The notes below the pieces were generated by a model, which was not told the DNA's origin, did no database searches, and worked only from the letters and a program-made list of their open reading frames with translations. The translations under genes were made by a program, and so were the position numbers. From Calothrix brevissima NIES-22 (GTDB lineage: Bacteria; Cyanobacteriota; Cyanobacteriia; Cyanobacteriales; Nostocaceae), in the NCBI RefSeq assembly GCF_002367995.1, contig NZ_AP018207.1, forward strand, positions 7,798,199 to 7,862,198: 64,000 nt of DNA, in the 5' to 3' direction. Shown piece after piece: positions 34,099 through 44,709 of the stretch (within the stretch, counting starts at the first letter, position 1; each line of letters starts with the position of its first letter).

Positions 34099-34782
34099 AT
34101 GAGTAACCTAAAGCTTTACTTTGCCAAAGCCTCGACTTTCTCCCAAAGAACCCGCGTGGTGTTGCTAGAAAAAGGAATTGAGTTTACCCCGATTGAAATT
34201 GACTTACAAAATAAGCCAGAAGGTTACACGCAGATTTCCCGCTATGGAAAAGTGCCGGCGATCGCGCATGGAGATGTAGAGATTTATGAATCTGCCGTTA
34301 TTAATGAATATTTAGAAGAAGTCTTTCCAGAGCCAGCTTTATTACCCAAGGAACCGGGAGAAAAAGCGATCGCGCGGATTTGGATTGACTACGCTAATAC
34401 TCGCTTTGTCCCGGCGTTTAACAAATTGCTACGCGGTAAAGATAGCACTGAACAAGAACTTGGACATAGAGAGTTTATCGAATCCCTCTTATATATAGAG
34501 CAAGAAGGATTAGGTAAGCTGTCTGGAAACGGGCCTTACTGGTTAGGAGACAAGGTAAGCTTAGTGGATATCAGCTTCTATCCTTGGTTTGAACGCTTAC
34601 CCCTGCTCGAACACTTCCGCAAGTTTAGCCTTCCAGCAGAAACACCGCGTATTCAACAATGGTGGAACACATTACGCGATCGCGAATCAATTAAAGCAGT
34701 AGAAAATCCTCTCAGCTTCTACATTGAAAGATTTAGTAAAGTGCTTGGCGAACCTACCGCAGTTGGTGCAGCACAAAAATAG
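34099..34782 (+). CDS. Glutathione S-transferase family protein, Met/Cys-free after M1
   Basis: A 227-aa cytosolic GST. The N-terminal thioredoxin-like domain has [24 protein letters not shown], the cis-Pro loop GKVPAI and the glutathione gamma-Glu contact [10 protein letters not shown] (E-S). The C-terminal helical domain has the N-capping motif [15 protein letters not shown]. The residue in the catalytic position is Ser12 (ASTFSQR), where omega/beta-like relatives carry Cys and tau-class enzymes carry Ser. There is no Cys and no Met beyond M1. It may conjugate or reduce substrates with glutathione, itself a sulfur compound. It is monocistronic, with AAGG-type ribosome binding upstream. It is the last sulfur-depleted gene before the NRPS cluster. 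Confidence 0.87.
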   Translation: MSNLKLYFAKASTFSQRTRVVLLEKGIEFTPIEIDLQNKPEGYTQISRYGKVPAIAHGDVEIYESAVINEYLEEVFPEPALLPKEPGEKAIARIWIDYANTRFVPAFNKLLRGKDSTEQELGHREFIESLLYIEQEGLGKLSGNGPYWLGDKVSLVDISFYPWFERLPLLEHFRKFSLPAETPRIQQWWNTLRDRESIKAVENPLSFYIERFSKVLGEPTAVGAAQK

Positions 34783-34838
34783 CTAATACAGTTTTGCAAT
34801 CAATCCCTGGCGATGGCGATAGATAATCGTTAATTGTA

Positions 34839-34862
34839 GGGGCATTGGCACTGCCATGCCCC
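34839..34862. repeat. Dispersed GGGGCA-TGCCCC palindrome, copy 3
   Basis: Same orientation as 569-592, preceded by TTGTA. It lies between the convergent GST and NRPS genes. Confidence 0.7.
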
Positions 34863-34878
34863 AAAGCGCGTATCTCAT

Positions 34879-37800
34879 TTACTCTCTGCGCCTCTGCGCC
34901 TCTGCGTGAGACAAATTCACATTCTCACTCAGCAACGCCAACCTACTTAAAACTGCTGTAATTTCTGCTGCCAATTTTTGCAGATGCGGATTTTTCAAAA
35001 TCGTTTGATGTTCGCCAGGTAAAGAACAAACAGACACCTGCTCCTGGGTTAAATTCGCCCAACCTACAGTAGGATCGTTAGGAAATTGCTCTGCCAATGA
35101 TGCAGTTTTAAACAGTGAAATAGCAGCTTTAATAGTTTGCGGTTGATAACGCAGACTTGCTTGTACATTAGCTTTGTAAACGTTAATTAACCCAGTAATT
35201 AAATTTTCTCCTGAATCCGGGGGAACAAGTTCAGACTGCTGTAAAATTTGCAGTACATATTGAAATTTTTCTGCTTGGTTGCGGCTGGATAATTCTTCGT
35301 ATGAAATATTGATATTTGTGTTGAAATGAATGGCTATTTGCTCAACAATAAAGCAAAGAATAGCCGCATCATCTTCTAAAGAAGTTTCAATTTCTAAGGT
35401 GGGTAATGGGGGATGGGTATCAATAATTAGTAGATTTTCTACCTGTTCACCCATAGCCTCTAGTTGGGCTGTAATTTCAAATGCAATTAATCCTCCCAAA
35501 GAATGACCGCCTAATAAATAAGGGCCAGAAGGTTGGATGGCGCGAATCGCTTTGATATAACTAGTAGCCATTGCTTCAACAGTTGCTAACGGCGGTTGTT
35601 TCCCATCTAAACCCCGTGCTTGCAGTCCATAAACTGGGCGTTCTTGACCTAAAGTTTGCGCTAGTAAAGAGTAAGAAAGAGCATAACCACCGGCTTGATG
35701 CATGAGAAATAAGGGGGGTAAATTTCCCTTAGTTTGGAGAGGAACTAGAACATCTAAATCGCTGCTTGTCTGCTCTTGCTCTATTAAAGCTGCTATCTTC
35801 TCAATTGTACTTTCTCGGAATAAAGTAACAACGGGTAGATTGCATTCTAAGCGGTTTTCAATTGCTGCAATTAAGCGAATTGCTAATAAAGAATGACCGC
35901 CTAAATCAAAGAAGTTTTCAGTGACGCCAATAGGGTTAATGTGGAGAATTTCTTCCCAAATTTTTACTAATTTATATTCTAATGGCGTTCTTGGTAAAAT
36001 TTGGTTTTTGGCTGGGATATTTGTTTTTATATGCAGTGCAGCTAGGGCTTGGCGATCAACCTTGCCATTAGGTGTTAACGGTAAAGCATCTAAAATAACA
36101 AAGTTAGCAGGTATCATGTAATCTGGGAGTTTTTCTTTGAGGAAATTCCGTAATAAATTTACAGAAATAATTTGCTCATCTCCCGGTACAATACATGCAA
36201 CTAGCTTTTGAGTGCCGATGGCATCTAGATTAGTAATTACCACTGCATTGAGTACATCTGGATGCTGATTTAATATTTCTTCAATTTCTCCTAGTTCAAT
36301 GCGGAAACCGCGAATTTTAACTTGGTTATCAATGCGTCCTAAAAATTCAATATTACCGTCGGGAAGATAGCGAACTAAGTCACCTGTTTTATACAGACGC
36401 TCTGATTTTACAAAATTGAAAGGGTTAGCAATAAATTTGTCAGCAGTCAATTCTGGACGGTTGAAATATCCCCTGGCTAGTCCAGCACCACCTATGTACA
36501 ATTCTCCAGGAATACCAATCGGTACTGGTTGCAAATTAGAATCAAGAATATAAGTTTTTGCGTTGTGAATTGCTCTACCAATAGGGACATTCTTTTGATT
36601 TATTTCGGCTTGACAAGTCCAGAAAGTAGCATCAATACAAGCCTCAGTTGGGCCGTAAAGATTATACAGATTCACATTTAGTTTCTTCAATAAACTTTCT
36701 TGCAGTACTAAAGATAAAGTTTCACCACCGCAGAAGATATGTTTAAGAGAATTACATTTTTTAATTCCCTCTTGTTCTAAAAGCATTTGCAGCAATGATG
36801 GCACAAGTTGCACAATAGTTACTTGTTGTTGGTTGATAACTTCCAGCAAATAACTAACATCTTGATGACCGCCAGGTTTAGCAATGATTAACTTTCCACC
36901 CACTAATAAAGGTGCGTAAAACTCCCAAATTGAAGCATCAAAACTAAAGGGAGTTTTTTGTATTACTATGTCTGTTTCTTGTAAAGCAAAGGTTGTTTGC
37001 ATCCATAACATGTGATTGCAAATAGCACGGTGATTAATCATCACACCCTTAGGCTTACCTGTAGAACCAGACGTATAAATGATATATGCTAAATTATCTG
37101 CTATTATCCCGCTAACTGGGTTATCTATACTTTGTTGAGCAATAATTTCCCAGTCCCTATCTAAACAAATCATCTGTGCATTATTTTGCAGGCTCAATTT
37201 TGCTAGTAGTTGTTCTTGGGTTAATAATATAGATATCTGCGCATCTGCTAACATGAAATTGATGCGTTCTTGGGGATAAGCTGCATCAATGGGGAGATAA
37301 GCACCACCAGCTTTCAAAATCCCTAATAATCCTACTACCATTTCTAGAGAGCGTTCAAGACAAATGCCTACTACTACCTCTGGTTTAACTCCTAAATTTT
37401 GGAGGTAATGGGCTAATTGATTAGCACGTTGATTTAACTCATCATAAGTTAAATATTGATTTTCAAATACTACTGCTATTGCATCCGGTGTTTTCTTTAC
37501 CTGAATTTCAAATAATTCATGGAGAGATATATCTTGAGGATAATCAACTTGATTATTTTGCCAATTTACTAATAGCTGATGTTGCTCAGTTGGTGTTAAT
37601 AGAGGTAGTGCAGTAATGCACTGTTGGGGATTAGCTACAATAGCTGACAGTAAAGTTTGGAAATGTCCTACCATCCTCTTAATGGTTGTGACATCAAATA
37701 AATCGCTTCTATATTCCCATTGTCCTTGAATTCCTTGTTCTGTTTCTGTCATCAACAAAGTTAAATCAAACTTTGCTGTTACCTGTTCTGTTTCCCAGGG

Positions 37801-40800
37801 AGTTAATTGTAAATCGGGTAATTCTAGTTTACCCATTGGTGCATTTTGCAAGACAAACATCACCTGGAATAAGGGATGATGACTGAGATTTCTTTCTGGC
37901 TGAATTTCTTCAACTATTCTCTCAAAAGGTACATCTTGATGAGCGTAAGCTTCTAGGGTTTCTTCTTTAATGCGTAATAGTAAATTGATAAAATCAGGAT
38001 TGCCGTTTAAGTTAGTATTAATTACTAAAGTATTGACAAAAAAGCCAATTAATGGTTCAACTTGTTTGCGGTTGCGGTTAGCAATTGGTGTCCCAATTAA
38101 TAAATCTGTTTTTCCGGAATAACGCATTAATAGGGTGCTAAATACCCCTAATAAACCCATGAATAAAGTAGCACCTTGAGATTCGCATAATTTTTGTAAT
38201 GCTGTGGATGTTTCCCTATTGATTGTAAAGGATACTGCACTGCCTTGATAACGCGCGATCGCCGGACGGGGATAATCTGTAGGTAATTCTAAAACCTCTA
38301 TTTTCCCACTGAGTTTTTGTTTCCAGTAAGCTAATTGTGCTGGGAGTTGGGTTTGCTCAAAAGTTGTGCGTTGCCAATGGGCAAAATCTGCATATTGTAT
38401 AGGTAGAGGCTGTAATTTGGCTGCTTCTTGGCGACAAAATGCTGTATAAGATAAGGATAATTCCTCAATCATTAATCCCAACGACCAACCATCAGCAATA
38501 ATATGATGGATAACTAAAACAAAAACATGAACATCTTCAGCTAATTGATAGAGATGAACGCGAAGTAAAGGTAGACTGCGGAGATTGAAGGGAGTAGTAA
38601 TGGCTTGGCTAATTAATTCTTGAAGTTCTTCTTTTGGCTGTATTTCTGTGATGATTAAGGGGACTGAATAAGCAGGGTGAATAACTTGAATGGGAACACC
38701 ATCGACACTTTCAAAAGTGGTGCGTAATACTTCATGGCGGTGAATTATGGTTTGTAAACTCTGCTGTAAGGCTGCGCGATTTAACTTTCCATCTAAGCGA
38801 AATGCTACGGCGATGTTGTAAGCGGGATTATTGGGTTCTAATAAATCTAAAAACCACAGTCGAGACTGAGAAAAAGAAAGGGGTAAATTTTGGCGATCGC
38901 TAACTTGAGGGATAATATCTAAAGCTGCATTACTAATATTAGTATTTTCAGCTAGGCGTTCAATTTTTGTTGCTAAACCTGCAATGGTGGAATATTCAAA
39001 AACTGTCCGCAATGGTAAAGCTAAATTAAATTCTTCCCGAATTCGCGAAACTAATTTAGTTGCTAATAGAGAATGTCCTCCTAAATGAAAGAAATCATCA
39101 GCGATACCAATTTGTTCAATTCCTAAAACATCACTCCAAATGTGACATAGTTTTGTTTGGGTGGGTGTTGTCGGTTGAACAAAAGATTCTCTGGTAATTT
39201 CTTGTTCTCTATCCGGTGCTGGTAAGGCGCGTCTATCTAGCTTCCCACTGGGAGTCAGGGGAAAGTTTTCTAATAGTACAAAAGAAGCGGGACGCATATA
39301 TTCTGGTAATTCTTCCCGCGCCTGTGCTTTTAATTGAGAAATTAAGGTTTTCGCCAAACGTGCTTTCAGAGGATTAATGGCGTAATAATTAGCAAATTGA
39401 TGTCCTATTTTATTGCTAATTGGCATTACCGGCGAATGGCGTTTATCGTTTGTTTTCGGGTAGAAACAAACATCAAAATATTCATGATTTAAATCTGGAG
39501 AATAGCTGATAGTTACTTCACAACCGATTGCTTGCGCCAGAGTATATAAATCTGCGGGGTCGATTGCTGATGCTAAATCGAGTTGATGAATAAATTGGCG
39601 TAATTCTCCAATATTCTGACTATTAATATTACTATTATTACCTTGCAACCATTGCCAAATTGCTGCATCTTTAATTAACCGCGCATTGGGAATACCACGC
39701 CAACCAATTGCACCGACTGCGCTAATTTTATCTCGTAAATCATCTAATTGGAGATTTGCAGTTTCCCAATCTTGCCAAACAGCTTCAACAATATCATGTT
39801 GTTCTGCACCTGATTTGTGCAAAATCGCATCATAACGATATTTGGTTAATTCATTATGGTTATTTTCAGCTTTGAGATGAACTTCAACTGCGGCGACATC
39901 GGGGAAAACTTGAGTTAAATTAACAAAGAAACTCGGATCGATGACTAACTCGCTTTCGGCTGCTGCTAGGCGATTAACTTGAATTTGAAAATTCTCTCTA
40001 TCTATATTATCTGCTGCTTGAAACAAGCCAACGCTGCTATGGAAATAATTGAGAAGCGGTAAGCTGCGGTTATCGCCAATAAATAAACTACCGCCTGGTG
40101 CTAATAATTGTAAAGCTCCAGCAATTACCTGTTGTAAATATTCCAGCGATGGGAAATATTGCGCAACAGAGTTAATAATAATTGTATCGAAGTAAGCAGT
40201 GGGAATATCTGCAAAATTAATCGCTTCTCTAGAGAACAAGCGCACGTGAGATAAAGATTGATTTTGGAGAATATTTGTTAAGCGGTTAATCGCTGCTTGA
40301 GAAAAATCAGTTCCCCAATAAGACTCAACTTGCGGTGCGATATTCAACAAAATCATTCCTGTACCACAACCAATTTCTAATACCCTTTGAGGTTGTAGTG
40401 CTTGGATTCGCTCCAGGGTATTATCTAACCATTGACGCATTTGCGCGGCGGGAATCGGTTGATTATCGTAACTACTATTCCAACCGACAATATTAAATGC
40501 TGGATCGGTTTCTGTGTCACCACCCTGATAGGTTTCGTTAAAAGTATATTGCCATTCTTGGGTTTGTTCTTTGGTTACATCTTGTTGGGAAACTTGATTT
40601 TTCGCCACAATATAAGCGGCTATTCTCATATCTTCCTGGCTACTTTCCCGGACTATCACTAATGCATCCTTTACCCCTGGATGACGTTTAATTACTGCTG
40701 CAATTTCGCCTAATTCTATGCGAAAACCCCGAATTTTGACTTGATAATCGTTGCGTCCGATATATTCAATTTCACCGTTATCAAGGAAGCGCGCTAAATC

Positions 40801-43443
40801 ACCAGTTTTATACAGACGTTCTGGTTTTGTATGATTAAAAGGATTGGGAATCATCCGTTCGGCGGTTAATTGGGGACGGTGAAAATAACCGCGAGTCACA
40901 CCCGCGCCACCAACATACATTTCCCCAACAACACCAATAGGAACGGGTTGACAATGACGATCTAAAATATATAAAGAAAGGTCAGGAATTGGTTTACCAA
41001 TTAAACTTCCTCGACGTTGTTTAACATCCCGTAACCGAATGGGACGGTAAGTAACATGAACTGTAGTTTCCGTAATCCCATACATATTTACTAGTAAAGG
41101 AAACTCTTCATCGTGGCGTTCAAACCAAGGTTCTAAGCTGGCTAAATCCAGAGCTTCCCCACCAAAGATGACATAGCGTAATTCTAATTCTCCTTCTCTC
41201 CCTATTGATGCTTCGGCTTGCATTAATTGGCGAAAAGCTGAGGGAGTTTGGTTTAAAACTGTGACTTTGCGATCGCAAAGTAAATTATAAAATTCTTCTG
41301 GAGAGCGACTGACTAAATAAGGTACAATAATTAAAGTACCACCAAAAAAAAGAGCGCCCCAGATTTCCCAAACAGAGAAATCAAAGGCGCAGGAATGAAA
41401 GAGCGTCCAAACATCTTTAGGGTTAAATTTAAACCATTTTTCCGTCGCCAACATTAACCGCACAACATGACGATGGGTAACGACAACTCCTTTGGGTTTT
41501 CCTGTGGAACCACTGGTGTAAATAATGTAAGCAGCGTTATCGGGATGAACTAAAACCTCTGGTGCGGTGGTTGGTTGTGTTGCTAGTTCAACCTCGCAAT
41601 TATCGATAAAGATAGTTGTGGCTTGGTGGGGGGGAATTTGTGCTTGAAATTGGCTATGGGTAAGCAAAACTGCAACTTGACTATCTTCCAGCATATAAGC
41701 AATGCGATCGCTTGGATAGTCAGGATCGAAGGGAACGTACACACCCCCAGCTTTTAAGATAGCTAAAATAGCCACCAATAAATCTAAAGAACGAGACAAC
41801 CACAACCCTACTCGCGATTCTGGTTTGACACCAAGATTAATTAAATGATGGGCTAATTGATTGGCGCGATGATTTAATTGTTCATAGGTAAGACTTGTTT
41901 TTTCAAAAATCAGCGCTGTTTGCTGCGGACGTAATTTTACCTGTTGACTAAAAACTTCATGTAAACAAGATGTGACAGAAAAAGTTTGCTGTGGTTGAAC
42001 GGGTACTAATGGCGCTAATTCTTCTGGAAGCAAGAAAGATAACCGACTTACTGGTGTATCTGGTTGCGTCACTAAACTTTCGAGTAATTGACAAAAATGA
42101 CGCGCAAATCTTTCTACTGTTTCTCGTTTGAATAAATCAATATTATAGGATAAAACCCCATGTAAACTATCTGCGCTTTCAGTAATAAATAATTCTAAAT
42201 CGAAACGCGCTGCTTCTTGATTAGCTAATATAGAAATTTCTAATTCATCTATGCCAAAATTTGGTTTAGGTGCATTTAATAAAGTAAACGCAATTTGAAA
42301 TAAAGGGTTACGACTAGTATCGCGTTCAATATTTAAGCGTTCTACCAAAGTTTCAAAAGGGACTTCTGTATGTTCAAAAGCTTCTAAAACCGTTGTTCTG
42401 ACTCGATTTACTAGAGTGCGAAAACTTGGTTCATCGCCTAAATCCGTGCGAATAACTAACATATTGACGAAAAAACCAATGAGTTTTTCCGCATCAAATC
42501 CCGGACGGTTGGCGATAGAAGTTCCCACAGGTATATCCTCTTGTCCCGTGTAACGAGACAACAGCGCTTGAAACCCAGCCATCAGCGTCATAAACAAAGT
42601 CGCACCTGATTTTTGACTGAAGGTGCGCAGGTTTTTGCTGAGATAATTTGGTAATTCAAATTTGACTAAATCGCCGCGAAATGTTTGTAAACGAGGACGA
42701 GAAAAATCCAGTGGGAATGGCAATACAGGTAATTCTGATAATTGTTTTTCCCAATAATTCAGGCTATTTTCTAAAGTTAAAGGATTGAATTTTTCTTGTT
42801 GCCATACAGCATAGTCGGCGTATTGAATTTTTAACTCGGCAATTCCGGTTTTATCTCCTTGAATTGCCAGTTGATACAAAATAGCAAGTTCTTGTAAAAT
42901 TACACCAATAGACCAAGCATCAGCGATAATATGATGTAGAGTGAGGGTAAAAATATATCGCTGTGGTGTCAGGCGAAAAAGTCGGGCGCGAATGAGCGGC
43001 CCTGTGGCTAAATCAAAGGTATAATCAGCTTCCGAACGTCCTATATGAGAAATTTCTGGTTCAGTTTCTGTAAGAGAGCGATCGCTCCAATCTTCTAAAC
43101 TAATTTCTGTGAGATAATTGGGGTGAATTATTTGTCTAGCTTCGCCATCAATATTCGTAAATGTGGTTCGCAGGCTTTCATGTCTTTGTTGCAATTCGCG
43201 AAAAGCTTGCTGTAAAGCCTCAACATTGAGCAACCCTTGCAGACTGAATACAGAACAAATATTATAAGCCGAAGATGTCGGCTCTAATTCATATAAAAAC
43301 CACAAGCGTCTTTGTTGAAAAGATAATGGCGCTTCTTGAAGATTGCGCCGGGGAATGAAAAACTCTTCTGTTTCCTGCTTGATTCCATCTTCTTTTAAGA
43401 GTAATTCTAAAAGTTCAATATCGTTAATATCTGAATAATTCAT
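34879..43443 (-). CDS. Terminal NRPS: C-A(Thr)-NMT-PCP-C-A(Gln)-PCP-TE
   Basis: A 2854-aa non-ribosomal peptide synthetase. Approximate domains: C (38-470; HHIIADAWS, an unusual DA in place of DG), A (500-960) interrupted by an N-methyltransferase (LEIGCGTGM near 1021), PCP (GGHSLLATK near 1453), C (HHIIADGWS near 1648), A (1980-2470), PCP (GGHSLLAIR near 2513) and type I thioesterase (GHSLGG near 2646). The residues I read for the first A pocket are D-F-W-N-I-G-M-V-H-K, the Thr code; for the second, D-A-W-Q-F-G-L-I-D-K, a Gln code. It should add N-methyl-Thr then Gln and release a cyclic product, matching hassallidin residues 8-9. The last codons lie in a dispersed repeat. It overlaps the glycosyltransferase stop (ATGA). 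Confidence 0.93.
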   Translation of the reverse strand: MNYSDINDIELLELLLKEDGIKQETEEFFIPRRNLQEAPLSFQQRRLWFLYELEPTSSAYNICSVFSLQGLLNVEALQQAFRELQQRHESLRTTFTNIDGEARQIIHPNYLTEISLEDWSDRSLTETEPEISHIGRSEADYTFDLATGPLIRARLFRLTPQRYIFTLTLHHIIADAWSIGVILQELAILYQLAIQGDKTGIAELKIQYADYAVWQQEKFNPLTLENSLNYWEKQLSELPVLPFPLDFSRPRLQTFRGDLVKFELPNYLSKNLRTFSQKSGATLFMTLMAGFQALLSRYTGQEDIPVGTSIANRPGFDAEKLIGFFVNMLVIRTDLGDEPSFRTLVNRVRTTVLEAFEHTEVPFETLVERLNIERDTSRNPLFQIAFTLLNAPKPNFGIDELEISILANQEAARFDLELFITESADSLHGVLSYNIDLFKRETVERFARHFCQLLESLVTQPDTPVSRLSFLLPEELAPLVPVQPQQTFSVTSCLHEVFSQQVKLRPQQTALIFEKTSLTYEQLNHRANQLAHHLINLGVKPESRVGLWLSRSLDLLVAILAILKAGGVYVPFDPDYPSDRIAYMLEDSQVAVLLTHSQFQAQIPPHQATTIFIDNCEVELATQPTTAPEVLVHPDNAAYIIYTSGSTGKPKGVVVTHRHVVRLMLATEKWFKFNPKDVWTLFHSCAFDFSVWEIWGALFFGGTLIIVPYLVSRSPEEFYNLLCDRKVTVLNQTPSAFRQLMQAEASIGREGELELRYVIFGGEALDLASLEPWFERHDEEFPLLVNMYGITETTVHVTYRPIRLRDVKQRRGSLIGKPIPDLSLYILDRHCQPVPIGVVGEMYVGGAGVTRGYFHRPQLTAERMIPNPFNHTKPERLYKTGDLARFLDNGEIEYIGRNDYQVKIRGFRIELGEIAAVIKRHPGVKDALVIVRESSQEDMRIAAYIVAKNQVSQQDVTKEQTQEWQYTFNETYQGGDTETDPAFNIVGWNSSYDNQPIPAAQMRQWLDNTLERIQALQPQRVLEIGCGTGMILLNIAPQVESYWGTDFSQAAINRLTNILQNQSLSHVRLFSREAINFADIPTAYFDTIIINSVAQYFPSLEYLQQVIAGALQLLAPGGSLFIGDNRSLPLLNYFHSSVGLFQAADNIDRENFQIQVNRLAAAESELVIDPSFFVNLTQVFPDVAAVEVHLKAENNHNELTKYRYDAILHKSGAEQHDIVEAVWQDWETANLQLDDLRDKISAVGAIGWRGIPNARLIKDAAIWQWLQGNNSNINSQNIGELRQFIHQLDLASAIDPADLYTLAQAIGCEVTISYSPDLNHEYFDVCFYPKTNDKRHSPVMPISNKIGHQFANYYAINPLKARLAKTLISQLKAQAREELPEYMRPASFVLLENFPLTPSGKLDRRALPAPDREQEITRESFVQPTTPTQTKLCHIWSDVLGIEQIGIADDFFHLGGHSLLATKLVSRIREEFNLALPLRTVFEYSTIAGLATKIERLAENTNISNAALDIIPQVSDRQNLPLSFSQSRLWFLDLLEPNNPAYNIAVAFRLDGKLNRAALQQSLQTIIHRHEVLRTTFESVDGVPIQVIHPAYSVPLIITEIQPKEELQELISQAITTPFNLRSLPLLRVHLYQLAEDVHVFVLVIHHIIADGWSLGLMIEELSLSYTAFCRQEAAKLQPLPIQYADFAHWQRTTFEQTQLPAQLAYWKQKLSGKIEVLELPTDYPRPAIARYQGSAVSFTINRETSTALQKLCESQGATLFMGLLGVFSTLLMRYSGKTDLLIGTPIANRNRKQVEPLIGFFVNTLVINTNLNGNPDFINLLLRIKEETLEAYAHQDVPFERIVEEIQPERNLSHHPLFQVMFVLQNAPMGKLELPDLQLTPWETEQVTAKFDLTLLMTETEQGIQGQWEYRSDLFDVTTIKRMVGHFQTLLSAIVANPQQCITALPLLTPTEQHQLLVNWQNNQVDYPQDISLHELFEIQVKKTPDAIAVVFENQYLTYDELNQRANQLAHYLQNLGVKPEVVVGICLERSLEMVVGLLGILKAGGAYLPIDAAYPQERINFMLADAQISILLTQEQLLAKLSLQNNAQMICLDRDWEIIAQQSIDNPVSGIIADNLAYIIYTSGSTGKPKGVMINHRAICNHMLWMQTTFALQETDIVIQKTPFSFDASIWEFYAPLLVGGKLIIAKPGGHQDVSYLLEVINQQQVTIVQLVPSLLQMLLEQEGIKKCNSLKHIFCGGETLSLVLQESLLKKLNVNLYNLYGPTEACIDATFWTCQAEINQKNVPIGRAIHNAKTYILDSNLQPVPIGIPGELYIGGAGLARGYFNRPELTADKFIANPFNFVKSERLYKTGDLVRYLPDGNIEFLGRIDNQVKIRGFRIELGEIEEILNQHPDVLNAVVITNLDAIGTQKLVACIVPGDEQIISVNLLRNFLKEKLPDYMIPANFVILDALPLTPNGKVDRQALAALHIKTNIPAKNQILPRTPLEYKLVKIWEEILHINPIGVTENFFDLGGHSLLAIRLIAAIENRLECNLPVVTLFRESTIEKIAALIEQEQTSSDLDVLVPLQTKGNLPPLFLMHQAGGYALSYSLLAQTLGQERPVYGLQARGLDGKQPPLATVEAMATSYIKAIRAIQPSGPYLLGGHSLGGLIAFEITAQLEAMGEQVENLLIIDTHPPLPTLEIETSLEDDAAILCFIVEQIAIHFNTNINISYEELSSRNQAEKFQYVLQILQQSELVPPDSGENLITGLINVYKANVQASLRYQPQTIKAAISLFKTASLAEQFPNDPTVGWANLTQEQVSVCSLPGEHQTILKNPHLQKLAAEITAVLSRLALLSENVNLSHAEAQRRRE
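34884..34912. repeat. CTCTGCGCCTCTGCG repeat overlapping the NRPS 3' end
   Basis: CTCTGCGCCTCTGCGCCTCTGCGTGAG, written in parts: three CTCTGCG units. It encodes the terminal SHAEAQRRRE of the thioesterase NRPS. Similar sequence (CTTTGCGCCTTTGCGTCTTTGCG) is at about 1033-1058, and a complement-like ACACAGAGAACGCAGAG near 494-511. Confidence 0.75.
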
Positions 43444-44378
43444 ATCAATTCAGGGTTTATGTTAACTAATGATAGTAAATAATTTTTCAAAGCTTTCAGG
43501 TATAAACTTAATGCTTGGATGACTTGCCAACGTTGCATTAAGTTTCTTGCATCTTGGATTTCTCTTAAAGGTATTAATCTTCCTCGGTAAAACCATATTG
43601 CTTGAGCTATTTTAGCTTGTTGATCTCTTGTTAACCATTTTCCATCTGTCCATTTAGTAATCAATTTTTCAGCTTGCATTTTGTCATTTATAACTCGATG
43701 AGACTGATATGAATATTGACGGTATTTATACAATTTTTTAGGGATAAAATGAATTTTACCAAGCAGCGCAAATTGCATGAACAAATCAATTCCTTCCCCT
43801 CCTTGTCCCAAGCATTCATCCCATCCCAATGTTTTTTCATAGATACATCTTCGTAGCACGGAACAGCTTTCCATAACAACTGCTGATCCAGAACCAACAC
43901 CTATCAAGGGTGTTTCAGATGTTTCGTAAGGTAACTCTTTGATTCCAAATCGAGAGGGCACAAATCTACGGTAAGGATTTGTAGGCAAAACTTTGTCCTC
44001 TGTGTCAATGTACCAATAATCACAATAGGACATACTAACATGAGGATGTTGTTCAAGGTATGTAACCATTACCTCTAGCATCCGTACTTCTAAACAGTCA
44101 TCCGCATCAAAAAATAGTAAGTATTTTGTCTCAGGAGAACATACCTTAAAACCCTTGTTGCGGGCATTACAAACACCGCCATTTTGCTGTTTAATTAACT
44201 GTAATCTTGGTTCTATCGCCGTATATGATGCAATTACTTCAGCAGAATTATCGGTACTGCCATCATCTACAATAATATATTCCCAATCAGTAAAGCTTTG
44301 GCTACGCACACTTTCTATAGCTTTACCAATAAATTTTTCAGCATTGTAACAGGGAGTGATAATACTAACTTTTGACAT
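43440..44378 (-). CDS. Family 2 glycosyltransferase
   Basis: I chose ATG 44378 (312 aa; MSKVSIITPCYNAE) over the GTG at 44405. The GT-A fold motifs are SIITPCYNAEKFIGKAIESV, EYIIVDDGSTDNS and the DxD-containing FFDADDC (metal and nucleotide-sugar binding). It transfers a sugar from a nucleotide donor. Its stop overlaps the NRPS start (ATGA), so the two are translationally coupled. This suggests it glycosylates the peptide or its fatty acid; hassallidins carry sugars. Cys and Met are plentiful here, in contrast to the genes left of 34800. Confidence 0.88.
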   Translation of the reverse strand: MSKVSIITPCYNAEKFIGKAIESVRSQSFTDWEYIIVDDGSTDNSAEVIASYTAIEPRLQLIKQQNGGVCNARNKGFKVCSPETKYLLFFDADDCLEVRMLEVMVTYLEQHPHVSMSYCDYWYIDTEDKVLPTNPYRRFVPSRFGIKELPYETSETPLIGVGSGSAVVMESCSVLRRCIYEKTLGWDECLGQGGEGIDLFMQFALLGKIHFIPKKLYKYRQYSYQSHRVINDKMQAEKLITKWTDGKWLTRDQQAKIAQAIWFYRGRLIPLREIQDARNLMQRWQVIQALSLYLKALKNYLLSLVNINPELI

Positions 44379-44405
44379 ATAAAACTCGCTTACAATGTAA
44401 CTCAC

Positions 44406-44709
44406 TTAGTTTCAGGACTTACGCAAAAATTACCAGAAACCTTAATTTATTGAACCGCCTTTTCTGCGAGAGGCTTCCGCCAACACGCAGCGTCTCCCCT
44501 TGGGAGAAAAATTCGTAGAGGTTGAGTAAATTCTAAGTTTTATCGGAGGAGCTATTACACTTTCCTACTATCTATCAAAATTGCCGGGAAAGATATTTTT
44601 TGAAAGCTTTATATCAACATCATTAATATTCTCCCTGTATTCATCTTTTTGTCAAGCACAATCATAATTACTGGGGAAATATACAGTTTTTTGAGATTCT
44701 TTTTGCAGA
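44406..44709. other. Intergenic region, 304 bp
   Basis: Contains a dispersed repeat (CGAGAGGCTTCCGCC...CGCAGCGTCTCC...TTGGGAGA, 44462-44512) of the kind common in Nostocales. No gene. Confidence 0.55.
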
